Shown piece after piece: positions 62,952-64,000 of a DNA stretch of 64,000 nucleotides. Under the pieces are notes generated by a model that did no database searches, was not told the DNA's origin, and saw only the letters and a program-made list of their open reading frames with translations. Both the position numbers and the translations under genes were made by a program. The stretch's first letter is position 1. Each line of letters starts with the position of its first letter. Source of the DNA: Microbacterium sp. SORGH_AS_0862 (GTDB lineage: Bacteria > Actinomycetota > Actinomycetes > Actinomycetales > Microbacteriaceae); the NCBI RefSeq assembly GCF_030818795.1, contig NZ_JAUTAY010000001.1:2914001-2978000 (forward strand), given 5' to 3'.

Positions 62952-62957
62952 TACGCT
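62952..62957 (+). promoter_or_regulatory. -10 box (TACGCT), leaderless-type
   Basis: TACGCT ends 6 bases before the ATG of the PHP gene. Confidence 0.5.
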
Positions 62958-62963
62958 CGGGGG

Positions 62964-63833
62964 ATGAGTGCAGACGGCCGCGTATCGACGCCCGCCGACC
63001 TGCATCTGCACTCCACCCGCTCGGATGGCACCGAGTCTCCGGCCGAGGTCATGCGCCAGGCGCGCGCGGCGGGACTGGCGACGGTGTCGCTCACCGACCA
63101 CGACACGACCGCGGGGTGGGACGAGGCGGCCGCCGAGGCCGTGCGACTGGGTATGGCGTTCCTGCCGGGCATGGAGATGAGCGCGCGCCAGGGCTGGCGC
63201 AGCGTCCACGTCCTCGCGTACCTGTTCGATCCCACGGACTCGGCGCTGACGGCGGAGCTCGCCCGCATCCGGGACGACCGCATCGGCCGCGCGGAGCGCA
63301 TCGTTGCCAGCCTCGCTCGCGACTACGACCTCACCTGGGCGGACGTGCTCGCCCAGACCGGCGCCGACGCGACCGTGGGGCGCCCGCACATCGCGGATGC
63401 GCTGGTCGCGCGCGGCATCGTCGCCGACCGCGGTGCCGCGTTCGACGGCGTGCTGCATCCGCGCGCGGGCTACTACGAGCCGCACTACGCGCCCGACCCG
63501 CTCACCGCCGTCGACCTCGTGGTGGCCGCGGGCGGCGTGCCGATCATCGCTCATCCGACCCCTCACGGTCGTGACCGGATGCTGCCGATGCCCGTGATCG
63601 ACGAGCTCATCGCGCACGGACTGGGCGGCTTCGAGATCGAGCATCGCGAGAACACGCCGGACGGCAAGGCGGTGCTGCGCAGGGTCGCGCACGAGAACGG
63701 TCTGATCGTCACCGGTTCCAGTGACTATCACGGCGCGGGCAAGCCCAACCGGCCGGGCGAGAACACGACGTCGGCCGAGATGCTCGCTCGGATCATCGCC
63801 CGCGCAAGCGGCAGCGCGCCGATCCATCCCTGA
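62964..63833 (+). CDS. PHP domain phosphoesterase
   Basis: The 289-residue protein has the polymerase-and-histidinol-phosphatase metal site: DLHLHSTRSDGT, SLTDHDT, PGMEMSA, IIAHPTPHG and SSDYHG. It resembles the YciV/RNase AM-type 3',5'-nucleotide phosphatases, which act on short oligonucleotides or pAp; this assignment is by family only. It is a single gene, convergent with the probable DEAD-box helicase gene. Confidence 0.88.
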   Translation: MSADGRVSTPADLHLHSTRSDGTESPAEVMRQARAAGLATVSLTDHDTTAGWDEAAAEAVRLGMAFLPGMEMSARQGWRSVHVLAYLFDPTDSALTAELARIRDDRIGRAERIVASLARDYDLTWADVLAQTGADATVGRPHIADALVARGIVADRGAAFDGVLHPRAGYYEPHYAPDPLTAVDLVVAAGGVPIIAHPTPHGRDRMLPMPVIDELIAHGLGGFEIEHRENTPDGKAVLRRVAHENGLIVTGSSDYHGAGKPNRPGENTTSAEMLARIIARASGSAPIHP

Positions 63834-63856
63834 GGGGACCGGCGCGCTGCGAGCTC

Positions 63857-64000
63857 TCAGGCCGAGGGGGCCGATGCGTCGGGGCGGGGACCGCGCCGGC
63901 GCCGCCGACGCCGCGCCGCGGGCTTTCCGTCATGGTGCTCGGCACCGCCGCCGTCGTGCGTGCCGCCACCATCCGTGCGCGGCGCCTCGGAACCGGATGC
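63857..64000 (-). CDS. C-terminal tail of a probable DEAD/DEAH-box RNA helicase (cut by window end)
   Basis: Only 47 residues are visible. They form a Gly/His/Asp-rich stretch, then PAARRRRRRR and GPRPDASAPSA before TGA. The Arg-rich disordered tail is typical of actinobacterial RhlE-like helicases, and such a gene commonly neighbours a PHP gene in actinobacteria. The catalytic core is outside the window, so the identity is an inference from tail and context. Confidence 0.45.
   Translation of the reverse strand, partial: ASGSEAPRTDGGGTHDGGGAEHHDGKPAARRRRRRRGPRPDASAPSA

Overview
This is a chromosomal segment of a high-GC Gram-positive bacterium. Frequent GTG starts, ATGA/GTGA-coupled genes, a DUF3117 protein, a DUF222/HNH protein, a 7Fe ferredoxin-dapC pair and a typA-dapC-dapD-dapE-tatB-mrp gene order point to Actinomycetota, most likely Microbacteriaceae (Microbacterium-like). 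That placement comes from gene content and style, not from a database search. There are no rRNA or tRNA genes, CRISPR arrays, prophage or insertion sequences. The window is almost fully coding.

Layout. 1-5.4 kb: the end of a GH3 glycosidase, a DUF222/HNH protein, a lipoprotein, a PadR regulator and an AarF/UbiB-like kinase. 5.4-9 kb: a TetR regulator, then an encapsulin shell gene with its DyP peroxidase cargo, divergent from an MmyB-like regulator. 9-21 kb: a PucR regulator behind a 16-codon leader ORF, two alpha/beta hydrolases (the second frameshifted), an MFS/UBP-zinc-finger pair, a three-gene molybdopterin-oxidoreductase/reductase/DUF6510 operon, an SDR, gluconokinase, two small Cys-containing proteins, a DHA2 exporter and a frameshifted ABC exporter. 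20.8-27.4 kb: one overlapping operon, nrtR-nadABC-nifS-like-GT2, for de novo NAD synthesis. 27.5-33.4 kb: a MarP-like membrane protease, then a tandem glycine riboswitch driving gcvT-gcvH-gcvP. 33.4-35.6 kb: an AbiEi/DUF559-like gene and a CPBP protease, each followed by a copy of one 73-75 bp dyad element. 35.7-43.6 kb: an oligopeptide ABC importer (two binding proteins, two permeases, a double ATPase) and a PH-domain protein with a probable CTG start. 43.6-64 kb: housekeeping genes: typA, azlCD, fdxA-dapC, gltA, a DDAH-like gene, ppk2-dapD, dapE, a PIG-V-like mannosyltransferase, tatB, mrp, an MgtE_N/CBS protein, pepP, an EEP-family protein, a PHP phosphoesterase and the tail of a probable DEAD-box helicase.

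The genes form several coherent functional units: cargo-loaded nanocompartment oxidative chemistry (encapsulin/DyP); NAD synthesis with its own Fe-S supply (NifS-like) and NrtR control; glycine-induced glycine cleavage; peptide uptake; and the succinylase route to diaminopimelate (dapC, dapD, dapE).

Two window-wide signals stand out. Many genes have a -10 box exactly 6 (sometimes 7) bases before the start codon and no Shine-Dalgarno, which is the signature of leaderless mRNAs. Most regulators are preceded by a visible inverted or direct repeat that overlaps a promoter.
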